A stretch of 64,000 nucleotides of DNA from Drechmeria coniospora (lineage: Eukaryota > Ascomycota > Sordariomycetes > Hypocreales > Ophiocordycipitaceae), in NCBI RefSeq assembly GCF_001625195.1, contig NC_054391.1:9004552-9068551 (forward strand), read 5' to 3'. The notes under the pieces are model-generated. The model worked only from the letters and a program-made list of their open reading frames with translations, searched no databases and was not told where the DNA came from. The translations under genes were made by a program, and so were the position numbers. Positions 36,723 through 47,755 of the stretch are shown piece by piece (positions within the stretch are counted from its first letter, which is position 1; each line of letters starts with the position of its first letter).

Positions 36723-38709
36723 ATGGTGCACCTCACCGCGATCCCTCATGCCAATGGCAAAGGGCCCTCCAAGACCACGGCCTCCCGTAAGCTCGTCGAC
36801 ACCACCAAGAGCTTGTTGCAGCTCTCCACCGATGCCGACGACTATTCCACCAGCGTCTACGGCTCCCGCTTCGCCGCCGAAGACCTGCCGAGGAACGAGA
36901 TTCCCGAGGGCCAGATGCCTCCCAATGTCGCCTACCGCATGATCAAGGATGATCTCAGCCTCGACAACAACCCCAAGCTCAAGTCAGCTCTTCCTTGAAA
37001 CATCACCCTTCCCCTACCTCTAGACCATCTGCCTCTCCTCTCTTCCCCTCTCCCCCCCCCCCCCCCCCCCTCTCTCCTCCACTCTCTCCCTCTCACCTCC
37101 TCTACCCATGTCTCTCCAGCTCAGTCTTTGGTCGTCGTTAGCGAGCCGTTCCAGCTAACGGCCTCGCAGCTTGGCCTCCTTCGTCACCACGTACATGGTC
37201 CGTTGTCCCTCGTGCACACTCCCTCTCGAGCTCGTTCCCTGACACGCACCAGGAGGAGGAGGCGGAGAAACTCATGACGGAATCGCTCTCCAAAAATTTC
37301 ATCGACTATGAAGAGTACCCTCAGTCGGCCGACATACAGAGCCGCTGCGTCAACATGATCGGCAATCTCTTCCACGCTCCCACCGGCAGCGCCCTGGGCA
37401 CCTCGTCCGTCGGTTCCTCCGAGGCCATCATGCTCTCCGTCCTCGCCATGAAGCGTCGCTGGAAGATGCGCCGTCAGGAGGAGGGCAAATCCACCGAGAA
37501 CCCCAACCTCATCATGTCGTCGGCAGTCCAAGTCTGCTGGGAAAAGGCCACCCGTTACTTTGAGATTGAGGAAAAGTTTGTCTACTGCACGCCCACCCGC
37601 TACGTTATCGATCCCGAAGAGATGGTCGACCTGTGCGACGAAAACACCATCGGTTGCGTCCTCATCCTCGGAACCACCTACACGGGCGACTACGAGGATG
37701 TCAAGGCCGTCAACGACTTGCTTGTGAAGAAGAAGATCAACGTGCCCATTCACGTCGACGCCGCCAGCGGTGGTTTCGTCGCTCCCTTTGTCGTCCCCGA
37801 CCTGAAGTGGGACTTTCGGTGCGAAAAGGTCGTCTCCATCAATGTGTCTGGACACAAGGTACTGGCCTCCCTCTCTTCTTCCTTCTTTCCCGTCCTTTTG
37901 CTCCGTCTTTCTCGCGTACGCGAACACATTCAAGCTCGTGGCATGCTGATGCGAGCTCGCAGTACGGCCTTGTCTATCCCGGTGTCGGTTGGGTCGTCTG
38001 GCGCGCCCCGGAGTACCTTCCCAAAGACCTCATCTTCAACATCGACTACCTCGGAGCCCAGCAGTCCTCCTTTACACTCAACTTCTCCAAGGGCGCCTCC
38101 CAGGTCATCGGCCAATACTATCAGCTCGTCCGCCTCGGCCGTCAGGGTTACCGCCAAATCATGAGCAACCTCACGCGAACGTCCGACTACCTGGCCGACT
38201 CGCTTGAGTCTCTCGGCTTCATCATCATGTCCCAACGAGCCGGCCGAGGCCTTCCCCTCGTCGCCTTTCGCTTCCCAGGGCCCCAAGATGGCCATAAGGA
38301 GAAGCACTTTGACGAGTTCGCCCTGGCCCACCACCTGCGCTCTCGTGGCTGGGTCGTTCCCGCTTACACGATGGCTCCGAACACGAAAAAGCTCAAGATG
38401 CTGCGCGTCGTCGTCCGCGAGGACTTCTCGCGTAGTCGCTGTGACTTGCTTCTCGACGACATCAAGCTGTGCTGTGGCCTTCTCGAAGATATGGACCGCG
38501 AGTCCATCAAGAAACAGGAGGAATACATTCGCACGCACATCATCTCATCGGGCCAAACCAAGCATCCCAAGCACAAGGTTCACGAGTTCAAGGTATGGAC
38601 ATGAAAAAGGTCGTGACCATGATGCACGTCGAGTTGCTAACATGATGAAATCTAGAAGGACGATCACTCCCTACAAGGCAAGACTGGCAAGACGCATGCC
38701 CCTTGTTAA
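36723..38709 (+). CDS. GAD1: Glutamate decarboxylase
   Basis: PLP enzyme converting glutamate to GABA, the entry of the GABA shunt. Five exons, 36723-36982, 37170-37197, 37253-37858, 37963-38592 and 38656-38709, give 525 residues, normal for fungal GAD. Conserved features are NPKLNLASFVTTYMEEEAEKL, SVGSSEAIMLSVLAMKRRW, the PLP-phosphate and aspartate block HVDAASGGFVAPF, and the Schiff-base lysine in NVSGHK (Lys298, the last codon of exon 3). Exon 5 adds a short tail, DDHSLQGKTGKTHAPC; without it the frame would stop at 38604 after VHEFKVWT, which fits the family less well. Intron 1 (187 nt) has a 19-base C run at 37052-37070. No plant-type calmodulin-binding tail is evident. Identity is certain. 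Confidence 0.95.
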
Positions 38710-39489
38710 GATACAGACGTGGCACTGCGTTTCGAATACACTCACCTATACGTTCATATGTACATGCGTGACCTGCCGTCTTCGTAATTGCCCCCTCAAA
38801 TGTCTGATTCGTCATGCTGTTCCTATTCCAGGCGTGTATGCATCCGTCGTATTTCAACGTCAAGCCGTCGCCTGAGTATGACTTGTTCAAGGGACGAACG
38901 TTCCAGTGCAGCTTCAGCACCATCTCATCAAGCCTACTTGGCAAGCTGAGCTGGATCGTGTGCATAGCCTCGTTCATGGAACCACAGGGGCAAGCATCTG
39001 TGGCCATCATTCACCAGGGACAGGCATGTGCGCCATTGCACGCCAAAGCAGTTCTATATGTCGACATGTGCGCTGCCGTAGTTGCTGCGAAAAGGTTTTC
39101 CTCAGCCAAGGATGACGGCCGTATATAATACGGGTTCCTGCTATGCCTGCGGTGCGTAAGTGACTCCTATGTTGGGCAAAAAGCATCATTGCGAGTCGTC
39201 AAACTCGAGTAGGTCGTTCGGATCGTGGCGTCTTAGCTTCAAGAGCATAGAGTGGAACTTGTATTCTCGGCCTCAGCCAAGGTACCCTTTACTGCATGCA
39301 GGCCGCCAACTAGTGATAACCGCTGCAAGATATATACAAACCCGTCGATGGAACTCGTTCGGGAAAATTATCCATGCGCGGTGTCGCGTTCAGTCTAATG
39401 GCGGCTAATATCTATAGGCAAAATCCAACTGCTTGAAAGGAATGGTACAAAAAATGAGGGTAAATCATGGCGGCAGTGAGTCAGTCACA
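38710..39489. other. Convergent intergenic region between GAD1 and ARG8
   Basis: 780 bp between two 3' ends. It presumably holds both 3' UTRs. The open frames here are short and unconvincing. Confidence 0.55.
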
Positions 39490-40981
39490 TTACTGCCTTG
39501 TGACAGCAATGGCCTCCTCCAGGATATCAAGGCCCTCGTGGATCTCATCTTCGGTCACCAATAGACTTGGGACGAATCGCAGAGTATTGGTGCCAGCGGT
39601 TATAACGAGCAGGCCCCGCTCGCGGGCAGCCTTCACGATCGGTGTGGGATCCTCGGTGAGCTGCAGGCCGAGGATGAGACCGCGGCCACGTGCTTCGGCG
39701 ACGAGTTGAGGGAAGCGCACGCGCAACTTGTCGAAGCGGTCGCCGAAGATGGCCGACTTGGCGAGGACCTGCTGTTGAAGCTCAGGGTCCGACAGGCGCG
39801 TGACCATGTAGTGAGCGAGGCGGGATGCCAGGGGGTTGCCACCAAAGGTGGTGCCGTGATCGCCGACCTTGATCTTGTCGCCGACGTGCTTGTTGACGAG
39901 GACAGCGCCGACGGGAAAGCCGTTTCCGAGCGCCTTGGCCGTGGTGAGCACGTCAGGGTGGGCCTCCCGAGGCAGGTGGCCGTGGGCCCAGAATGTACCG
40001 GTCCGCGAGAGGCCGCACTGGATCTCGTCATAAATCAAGACGGCGCCGACATGGCGGCATCTTTTCGCCAGGGCGACGAGGAAGTCGTCGGTCGCGGCCT
40101 GGACACCACCCTCGCCCTGGATAGGCTCGACGATGACGCCGCAAGTGCTCTCGGTGACGGCGTCTTTGATGGCGGCGATGTCGTTGAAGGACGCCATGCG
40201 GAAGCCAGGGACCATGGGTGAGAAGGGCTTCTGGTACTTTGGGTTATGCGTGGCCGAGAGGCTGCCCATGGTGCGGCCGTGGAAGGCGTTGTTGAAGCTG
40301 ACGATTTCGGTCTTGTTACCAGAGGGGTCGACGACCTTGCCGACCTTCCTGGCGAACTTGATGGCCGCCTCGTTCGCCTCGGAGCCCGAGTTGCAGACGA
40401 ATACGGAGCTGGCGTCGTGCATGGCGCCCGACTCGACCGTCTTTTCGACGAGAAGCTTCGACAGGGCGCCGGTCCAGGGGTTATAGTAGAGGTTGGAGGC
40501 GTGCACAAGCGTCTTGGCCTGAAGATCCAACGGTTATTGGTGAGTGACAGGGTGAGTGGGCGAGGGCGACGCCGAGACGCGAGCAACGGGAACGCACCTG
40601 ATCAGCCATGATGCGGGTAAACTCGGCGTCACAGTGGCCGAGGGACGTCACGGCGATGCCGGCGGTAAAGTCTAGGTACTTTCTATTCTCCACGTCCCAC
40701 AGCCACGAGCCCGAGCCCCGAACGAAGACGGGGGGTGGGCGGGCGTAGGTGGCGACCATGTAGGGTGCGTGTTGGTCGACGAGCGCGGCGCTGGCCGAGT
40801 CGGGAGCGGGATCTGGATTCGGCACAGCCAGGGCATCCGTCCTCGACGACGGGGTCTTCTGCGGCGTCCGGTCGGCCAAGCTCGACGCAAAGCACCGTCG
40901 CCATCGGACGCGTGGGACGGCCACGGCCCAGGCCGCTGCTGAGGCTGCCGATTGGCGTCGGAGAGGAATCGTCAGAGTCAT
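39490..40981 (-). CDS. ARG8: Acetylornithine aminotransferase, mitochondrial
   Basis: Fourth step of arginine/ornithine synthesis: glutamate-dependent transamination of N-acetylglutamate semialdehyde in the mitochondrial matrix. Two exons, 40981-40598 and 40518-39490, give 470 residues. The first ~45 residues are rich in Arg, Ser and Ala with almost no acidic residues (MTLTIPLRRQSAASAAAWAV), as expected of a matrix-targeting peptide. The class-III aminotransferase core has NSGSEANEAAIKFARK, NNAFHGRTMGSLSATHN, EPIQGEGGV, IYDEIQCGLSRTG and the PLP lysine in TTAKALGNGFPVGA (Lys323). I chose the ATG at 40981; the frame is open further upstream but that extension lacks the targeting character. A TGACTC element lies 138 bp upstream. 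Confidence 0.95.
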
Positions 40982-41118
40982 GGCGTCTCCTCGCCGTAAC
41001 GTGCGCGCGAGACAATCGACACGCGGTTCAAAGGTGCGTATGACGTGCACAAGGTGTACGCAGGGACTTGCTGGCTTGTCGAGTGAAGCCAGAAGAGTGG
41101 GTGGGAGGTGATGAATGA

Positions 41119-41124
41119 TGACTC
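41119..41124. promoter_or_regulatory. Candidate CPC1/GCN4 site upstream of ARG8
   Basis: TGACTC followed by G matches six of the seven bases of the palindromic TGACTCA consensus of the general amino acid control activator, 138 bp upstream of the ARG8 start. One such hexamer could occur by chance. Confidence 0.35.
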
Positions 41125-41257
41125 GACAACCGTGGCAGGGAAATCATGTCCAGTTTACTTTTTGGAGTCGATGTTGGTCTGGCTTATCGATAAATCCCCG
41201 GTATCGCACCATCCCAAGTACTCGCGTACTATCATACAGTAAAAATTACTTACAAGT

Positions 41258-41359
41258 ACTGTTTAAGTATAGAGTACGGAGTACTGTAAGTACTGCTTAA
41301 GTATAGAGTACGGAGGGCTGTAAGTACTGCTTACGTATAGAGTACGGAGTGCTGTAAGT
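41258..41359. repeat. 34-bp tandem repeat, three copies
   Basis: Three consecutive 34-bp units (41258-41291, 41292-41325, 41326-41359) differ at a few positions. Each contains tatagagtacggag, a version of the dispersed motif. Confidence 0.9.
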
Positions 41360-42312
41360 ACTGTACTTGCAGTAAATACAGTGCAGTACGGAATCTCAGT
41401 ACGGATCACTCCGCACATATATGATGCAGTTCACCAGTTGTCGCTTGCAACCACATGAGTCGCTTTCAGTGTTGACTACATGTACGGAGTACAGCACTTG
41501 ATTACATGTTCACCTACAGTACATGCACAGCAATGATTTGAGATATGTATGAATACTATCTTGTGCAAGTTACAAGTCCATTACGCACGTGGGAGGGCTG
41601 TAATCACCACTAACAATACGTCGTAAAATAATACGTGGTAATAATATAATAATACTTACAATTGACAATACACCGCAAGTAGACCCCCAAGTACTCCGTA
41701 GGTACTCCGTACTTGCGTATTGATACTGACACCAACAACTAATTCATAATAGAATAATACATGGACATGCACGAGTACTTTTATACGGCAATACATGCTC
41801 AGTTGTCCCAAATCATCAACTCAGCTCGTCCTACGTGCAGTTCGTCTCTTCGCCGACTCAGTATCGCTGCATCCGATAGATTCCGATTCCCCTTGGGTAC
41901 AGTACGCTTGCATCCCGTTCCTCGCGGCAACCCATCACGTCCGCCCCGCGTCCGCTCCGCGGAATCGCATCCTTCTCGGCGTAGTATCCGGTCGTCTGCT
42001 ACCTACCGGCCAGAGGCTTGCAAGGCTCGCAGTGTTCAACAGCAAGGTCACAAGTAGGCTGCCTCCTTGTGCCCCGTATGGAAATGAATCGTTAATGATA
42101 TGTACACGGTCAAGGCGCACAGTGGCCCGTACAACGCAACAACTGCAACGACGCGCGGCAGCCCGTCGCCAGCCATCACGGTCCGTCTCCCGCTCGTCAT
42201 GCTCTCCACAGGTATGGGGGTGGGAGCCGGAAGCCGGGAGCCGGCTGGCGGCGGAGCGGCCCGTACGTCTGGCATTCTCTCGTCTCGGCATCCATCAACC
42301 GCCTTCAGTCGC

Positions 42313-43564
42313 CTAGACTGCGCTGTATCCGCCCCGGCTGCCTGTCCCCTGCACGGTGTTCAGCACCCGTCTCAACCAGTCTTTCATGAGGTACGGGACG
42401 TCCCGGATCGTGTCGCCGTGGGGCAGCAGATCCCAGCCCCGAGCGCCGTACCGGTTGTAGTTGAGCCACGAGCCGAAGATGAGATAGGAAGCGGTGCCGA
42501 GGAACATGCTGCGTCCCTGTCAGCGGAGGGGCATGCCTACGAGACGCTCGCATGCCTCGTGAGCGTCCCGGGGTCGCCACTTACATGATGATGAACCAGG
42601 TGAAGAACCCCCAATGGCTGCTGGCGTCTCTGTCGCCCTCCTTGTCCTTGTCCTTGTCCTTGTCCTTGTCCTTGTCCTTGTCGTCGTTGCCGTCACGCTT
42701 CTCGCACGCGTACTTGGTATGCCACGTGAGTCGCAGCACATCCGCGTCCTTTTCGGGTCCGTAACTCTCCCACACGAGTGCGGCATCCTTCTTCTTCAGC
42801 TGGTGCTCAGACGAAGATTTTTCCGGACCATCGTCGGGGCCCTTGTCGCCGTCGTCGCCTTTGTCGCCGTCGTCCTTGTCGCCGTCCTCTTTCGTCGTCG
42901 CACCCTCGTCGCCAGCCCGTCGCAGCTTCTCCCCCTGCTCGACCTGTTGCTCCGCCTCCCACTCACCTTCGTCTCCTTTCTTGTCCGTGTCGCAGAGGAA
43001 CTCGATGACGGCTCGCTGCTCGCGACGCTCCTTCACGGGACCGTCCAGCGGGTGCTTGCCACCCTTGAGCACCAGCCGCACGCCTTCCTTTTGAGAATCG
43101 CTATTGGAGTCGCTCGTCTTGAGCCGCATCACTTCGTACTCGAACTGGGATCCGCCCACGCTCTCCAGGGAGCCGGCGATGGCCACCATCTTCTCCACCG
43201 TATTCTGGTCTCCGTGCAGCAGCCGCTTGACGGCGCACACTGGGACCATGTCAGTGCATTCGAGGGGAAGCGGGGAGAGCGAGCGTGCATGGTTACCTCT
43301 CGTCCCGTTGGGGCACTCTTCAGTCTTCTTCTCCTTGCCCGATTTCTTCAGGGGCTTGCAAATGTCCAGCGTGTATGTCGTGTTGTGGTGCGCGTCGACG
43401 AGGGAGTCGTACTGAGAGGTGACGACGGAGTGGGGACCTCCGAGCTTCGAGAGGTCGAAGCTATGGCCGTCCACTCGCACATTGTTGCAGTTCAGCATCC
43501 CCCAGCTCGGCGCAGGCGCGAGGAGCAGGGAGAGGGCCAAGGCCGACTTTCGTGACGGATGCAT
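42313..43564 (-). CDS. ATG27: Autophagy-related protein 27 (type I membrane protein)
   Basis: Atg27 helps supply Atg9 membrane to forming autophagosomes and cycles between Golgi, endosome and vacuole. Three exons, 43564-43297, 43239-42585 and 42508-42313, give 372 residues. The start at 43564 gives a clear signal peptide (KSALALSLLLAPAPSWG). The lumenal MRH-like part has the expected Cys pairs (LNCNNV, LDICKPL, ECPNGTRVCAV, EFLCDTD, KYACEK). An acidic, Lys/Asp-repeat linker leads to one membrane span (FFTWFIIIMFLGTASYLIFG), and the cytosolic tail ends in the YSAV sorting signal known in yeast Atg27. The first intron (57 nt) is a multiple of three without a stop, but removing it restores TRVCAV. 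A longer open frame begins upstream at 43702; its extra residues would bury the signal peptide, so I reject it. Confidence 0.9.
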
Positions 43565-44583
43565 TCGAGCTGTCGCGTGCCCCGTGGTACGGGAGCGGAA
43601 GAACGGCAGCACTCGAAGCAGGCACACAAAAAAAAAGAAGAAAAAAGCCCGCAGCAGAGCAACACCGGCCCTGTCGCAGCAATGGAGGAGCGGTCGCTGC
43701 AAGATGATGAAAGGGCGCTGGTCGTGTCACGTTGAGCTGTTTGGTGTTTTGGAACTCTGGAACCTCCGGATCTTGGGCCACGGGCGGACCAACCTTCGTC
43801 ATGGCACGCTGCTTGTGGAGCCTTCACGTGACCGCCGCTGAGGTCGGTGACGACTCCCAGTGTTAAATAATATAAACCTCCATACAACCCGTACAACTCC
43901 GTACAATCTGCAATTATTATTACCACGACAACTACCATTGCTGCGATATCGACTTATAGTAGTGTACGGAGTACATTCACCGTCAAAGCTTCCCATAATT
44001 ATGCACAAACCAGACACCTGCCAGAATAGTAGCGACCTCCCGTTTCAGAAGGTGATGGATGCCTGGTTATTTACTCTTAGTAAGTGGTACTGATCATCAG
44101 AGGCACGCAACTGCTCCATACGACAGATGGATGGCTTTATGCAATTAATGGATCAGTTGGTATTTTGTAGGCCTCGGTCTAGATGCCTATACGAACAGCA
44201 AGGCACGCACGGCACGCACGGCACATGAGATTTTGCATCGTCGGCACGGGGAATCGGATGCAGGCAAACACCCTCGCACTATATTAGTACTCGGTTATGT
44301 GGCTATAGCAATCAAGAATCATCCAAGCATGACCGACCGACTGCCCGGCTTCATGCCTGCGAACACGGGTAGTTGCGCCGAGACTCGGAAATTCAAATGC
44401 ACCTCCAACCGCGTCGTCTTTCGTTACTGCAAATCCGCCAATCGCCTGGGACCAGTTCCTGGGGTATTGGAGGGCAAAGAAAAGCAAAGAAGAAAATCAT
44501 AGGTGGCCACGCGCATCGGTCGGCTTGCCACCGAGGTCGCTCCTGAACACGGCGGAAGACCTCGTACCATATAACGTGTCCAA
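43565..44583. other. Intergenic region, ATG27 promoter and SPT20 3' flank
   Basis: About 1 kb. Contains one copy of GTACGGAGTAC near 43971. No gene seen. Confidence 0.5.
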
Positions 44584-44962
44584 TTACATCCCCTGGTGTC
44601 CCATCATGCCACCCATCCCTTGCATCGCAGCCTGCTGCTGCTGCTGCTGCTGCTGTTGCTGCTGTTGTTGCTGCTGCTGTTGCGCCATAATCCGTCGTTG
44701 GTGCATGCTTTGCTGCAGCATTTGTTGTGCCTGCGCAAACGACGTCTGCTTCATCTTGTCGATTGTGTCCTGCGGAACCTGCTCCACGCTGCCAAATTTT
44801 GTCACAGCAGATTGCATCAACCTCCCGTAAATATGGCGAGCATTCGCTTGGATTTGTGCCCCGATCGGATTGCCGCCCATCTGCTGGGGTTGGGCCTGGG
44901 GCTGTTGCTGCTGCTGCTGCTGCTGCTGCTGTTGCTGCTGCTGTTGTTGCTGCTGCTGCTGT

Positions 44963-44994
<32 letters not shown>

Positions 44995-45260
44995 CATCTG
45001 CATGGCAGCAAAAGCTTGCAGGTTCGGATTGTTGCCATTCATCATTTGGCCGTTGGGCGGCCGCTGCATGGCATTTGGTATCTGTCCGGTCCGCACCATT
45101 TGCGCCAGCTGGGCCTGCATCTGCGGTGTCATCTGACGCAGCTGGTTCCCTTGTATGCCCTGCAGCTGCTGGGCGTATTGGGCAAACTGCTGCTGCTGTT
45201 GGGGTGTCATCATGCTGACCTGCGGCGGCTGAGGCTGTTGCGGTTGCTGCTGCTGCTGCG

Positions 45261-45291
<31 letters not shown>

Positions 45292-45292
45292 T

Positions 45293-45324
<32 letters not shown>

Positions 45325-47755
45325 TTGCATCATAATCTGCCGCTGCATCAATTGCATCACCTGCGCTTGATTCGGCGCCATGTTCTGGCCGTTCATGCCG
45401 GGGTTTGCGCCGCCGTTCTGCATCGCCGCCATGTGCTGCGCCTGGTGCATGGCGATGGCACGCTGCTGCGCCGCCATTTGGGCAATCGCCTGAGGGTTGT
45501 GCTGGCCCATGGCTTGGCTGTTCATCATCATGGCTTGCCCTTGGCCCATCTGCGAGTTCTGGGCCATCATGTTGGGAGGCGGGCTTGCCTGGCCCATGCG
45601 TGGAGTGGCGGCCATGGCCGGTCTGTTGATCGGCGTGCCGTGGGCCATGTTGGGCGTCGCGTGAGGCATCCGGGGCGTGTTCGACGGATGGCTCTGCTGG
45701 CTGCCCCTGGCCGACATCTGGTGCGCCATCGGGACCGACATCTGAGCGTTCTGAACGGCCGATGGAGGACGGGGAGGGCTGTTGGCGAGGTTGGAGTTTG
45801 TCTGCTGCATGGCCACGCTTCCAACCATGGGCGAGGACATGTTCTGCGGCGTTCCTTGGCGGATCACGGGAGACGAGGCCGGAGGCTGCGACATCTGGGG
45901 TGGGAAGCGGGCCTGGACCTGGCCTTGCATGGCATTGGGCATGGCGTTGGGCATCGCGTTCGGCATCGCGTTCGGACCGGGGACGGCCATGGCGTTGGGC
46001 AGGCCCGTCGGCATGGGCCCGTTCTGGGGGGGGTGCGCATGCTGCGGTTGTCCCATGCTCGGCCCGTGGTTGTTCTGCGCCTGGCTCGCCGCCGCCGCCG
46101 CGCGGGCCAGGGCCGCCTGTCGTTGAGATTCGGCCTGACGCATCTGCATCTCCTTGGCGGCGGCCGCCTCTCGCTTGATGCGCTCGGCCTCCTGCTGCTG
46201 CTTCAGCAGGGCTTCCTGTTGCCTCTGAAGCTGCGCCCGCCTGTCGCTCTCCTGCTGCTTGATGCGCTCCTGCTCCTTCTTCTCCGCCTGCTCTCTCCGG
46301 ATGTCGTCGATGACCTTGAATCGCTCGAATCTGGGTTCAAAGGTGGCGGCGCCCGTGTGGGCATCCCCGTCGGCCGTGCCGGCACCTTGAGAGCCCGTCG
46401 CGCTCGACGATAGCCTGTCGTCGAGCACCAGCATGTACCGCTCTTGGTCGGCGGCGGCGGCCTCGTCGGCCGCCATCTCGGCGACGGTCCTCTTCCGCGT
46501 CTTGGGCGGCGGCGGCGGCTCGGAATGTTTCGGGTGGGACCAGGCCTCGAGCAGGGCAATCGTCTCCTCGGCGTTCTTGGTCGGCTCGAGCATGAGGGGG
46601 CCGGCCGTCGTGAGCAGAATCTGGCCCTCGGCGAGGTAGATGTTGCTGCCGTCGAGCTCCATCCTCTCCTTCTTGCGGCGCTTCGCGGGGGGGGGCATGT
46701 TCGAGGTCGTCGGCGTCGGCGGAACGAGCGACATGGGCGTCGACGGCGGATTCATGGCATCCATGCCGCCGCCGGAGCCCCTCGGCGTCATGGCCTTGAT
46801 CCGCAGGTCCGCCTGCAAGCTCTCCTGCGTGGGCCTCAGGACGACGGTGAAGACCTTGGGCGTCTGCGACGGCTTGCCCTTGGCGCCGTCGGAGGGAAGG
46901 CTGGGCGCCGGCATGCTCTTGCTCTCCTTTGCTTCCTCGTCGTCCTTGACGTGCCCGCCGTCGGGCAGCTGCTGCTCCTCCTTGGGGAAGGGGACGTAGG
47001 GCGACGGCGTCAGGCATTGGTTGTAGTTGTGGATGGACGAGGGCACGACGGCGCTCGACGCCGACTTGACCTTGGTCACGTCCTTGGTCTGGGCGGCGGA
47101 CTTGTGGTCGTGGACCTGGACGATGAGGCATCCGTCATAGAAGGTCACGTTGCCCTGGATGAGGTACTCGAGGAGGTCGTGGGGCACGGTGCGGCTTCGG
47201 AGGTGCTCGAGGAATATCTTCATGGGCGACTTGTACTGAAACATGCCCTCCTGGCCGTCGAAGCGGAAGTGCGTGGCCTGCATATGAACGACCAAGGACG
47301 GAGGCCTGCCGGCAAACTTCCTGAGTATGTAGGAATCGGGAAAGGCTAGGGGCCGGTCAGTTCGGTTCACGTCCAACGTCGGCATCGCGGGGAGGGGGGG
47401 GGGGGATATGGCGCGGACCGTATGGCGGAGGACCCGCGTCGTGAGGCGCCATGTCGGCCGAGAGGGATGCCGCGCGCACGGCCGTGCTGTTCCTCGAGTT
47501 CCGGCCCTGCGACTGCGACGACGCCTCGCGGCGGGCTCGGTTCACGGGCCGGACGGTGGAGGCCGTGATGGTGCGGTCGCTCGCCGACGTCGGCGTCTGC
47601 TTGGCGCTCGTCGGCGGCTTCTTGGCCGACGACATGGCAGGCGAGGTCGACGAGCTCGACGGCCCTGCGTGTCCGTTGGTCTGGATCCCCGGGGGCACAT
47701 GGCGCTTGGCCTTGGTCGCGCCATTTGCCTGAACGACGGGGCTGGCCGGCGCCAT
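44584..47755 (-). CDS. SPT20: SAGA complex subunit Spt20
   Basis: Spt20 is a structural subunit of the SAGA coactivator, needed for TBP recruitment. Two exons, 47755-47419 and 47345-44584, give about 1032 residues. The Spt20 domain starts just after the intron: DSYILRKFAGRPPSLVVHMQ, SPMKIFLEHLRSRTVPHDL and NVTFYDGCLIVQVHDHKS. The first exon is Ser/Thr/Pro-rich. The second half is typical of filamentous fungi, with Gln/Met/Pro/Asn-rich sequence and three uninterrupted polyglutamine tracts of roughly 24, 31 and 17 residues encoded by mixed CAG/CAA. The intron (gtccgc...cctag) has a weak donor and a C run; the frame is open through part of it, so the boundary is less certain than the identity. 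An alternative reading starts at the internal ATG at 47385. Confidence 0.88.
44630..45340 (-). repeat. CAG/CAA microsatellites encoding the SPT20 polyglutamine tracts
   Basis: Three blocks, about 44632-44685, 44903-45000 and 45245-45335, consist almost only of CAG and CAA codons on the minus strand. Confidence 0.9.

Larger units (their letters stand above)
40982..42312. other. ARG8 promoter and ATG27 3' flank
   Basis: 1.3 kb without a convincing coding frame. It contains the TGACTC element, a 34-bp tandem repeat (41258-41359) and further GTACGGAGTA-type words to about 41720. Confidence 0.5.

Noticed and set aside
43565..43702. Upstream start extending ATG27 by 46 residues
   Set aside because: It would place a Phe-rich stretch before a good signal peptide; the ATG at 43564 gives a normal Atg27 N terminus.
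44596..46413. 605-codon plus-strand Leu-rich open frame
   Set aside because: The Leu runs are the complement of the SPT20 polyglutamine codons; no independent gene.
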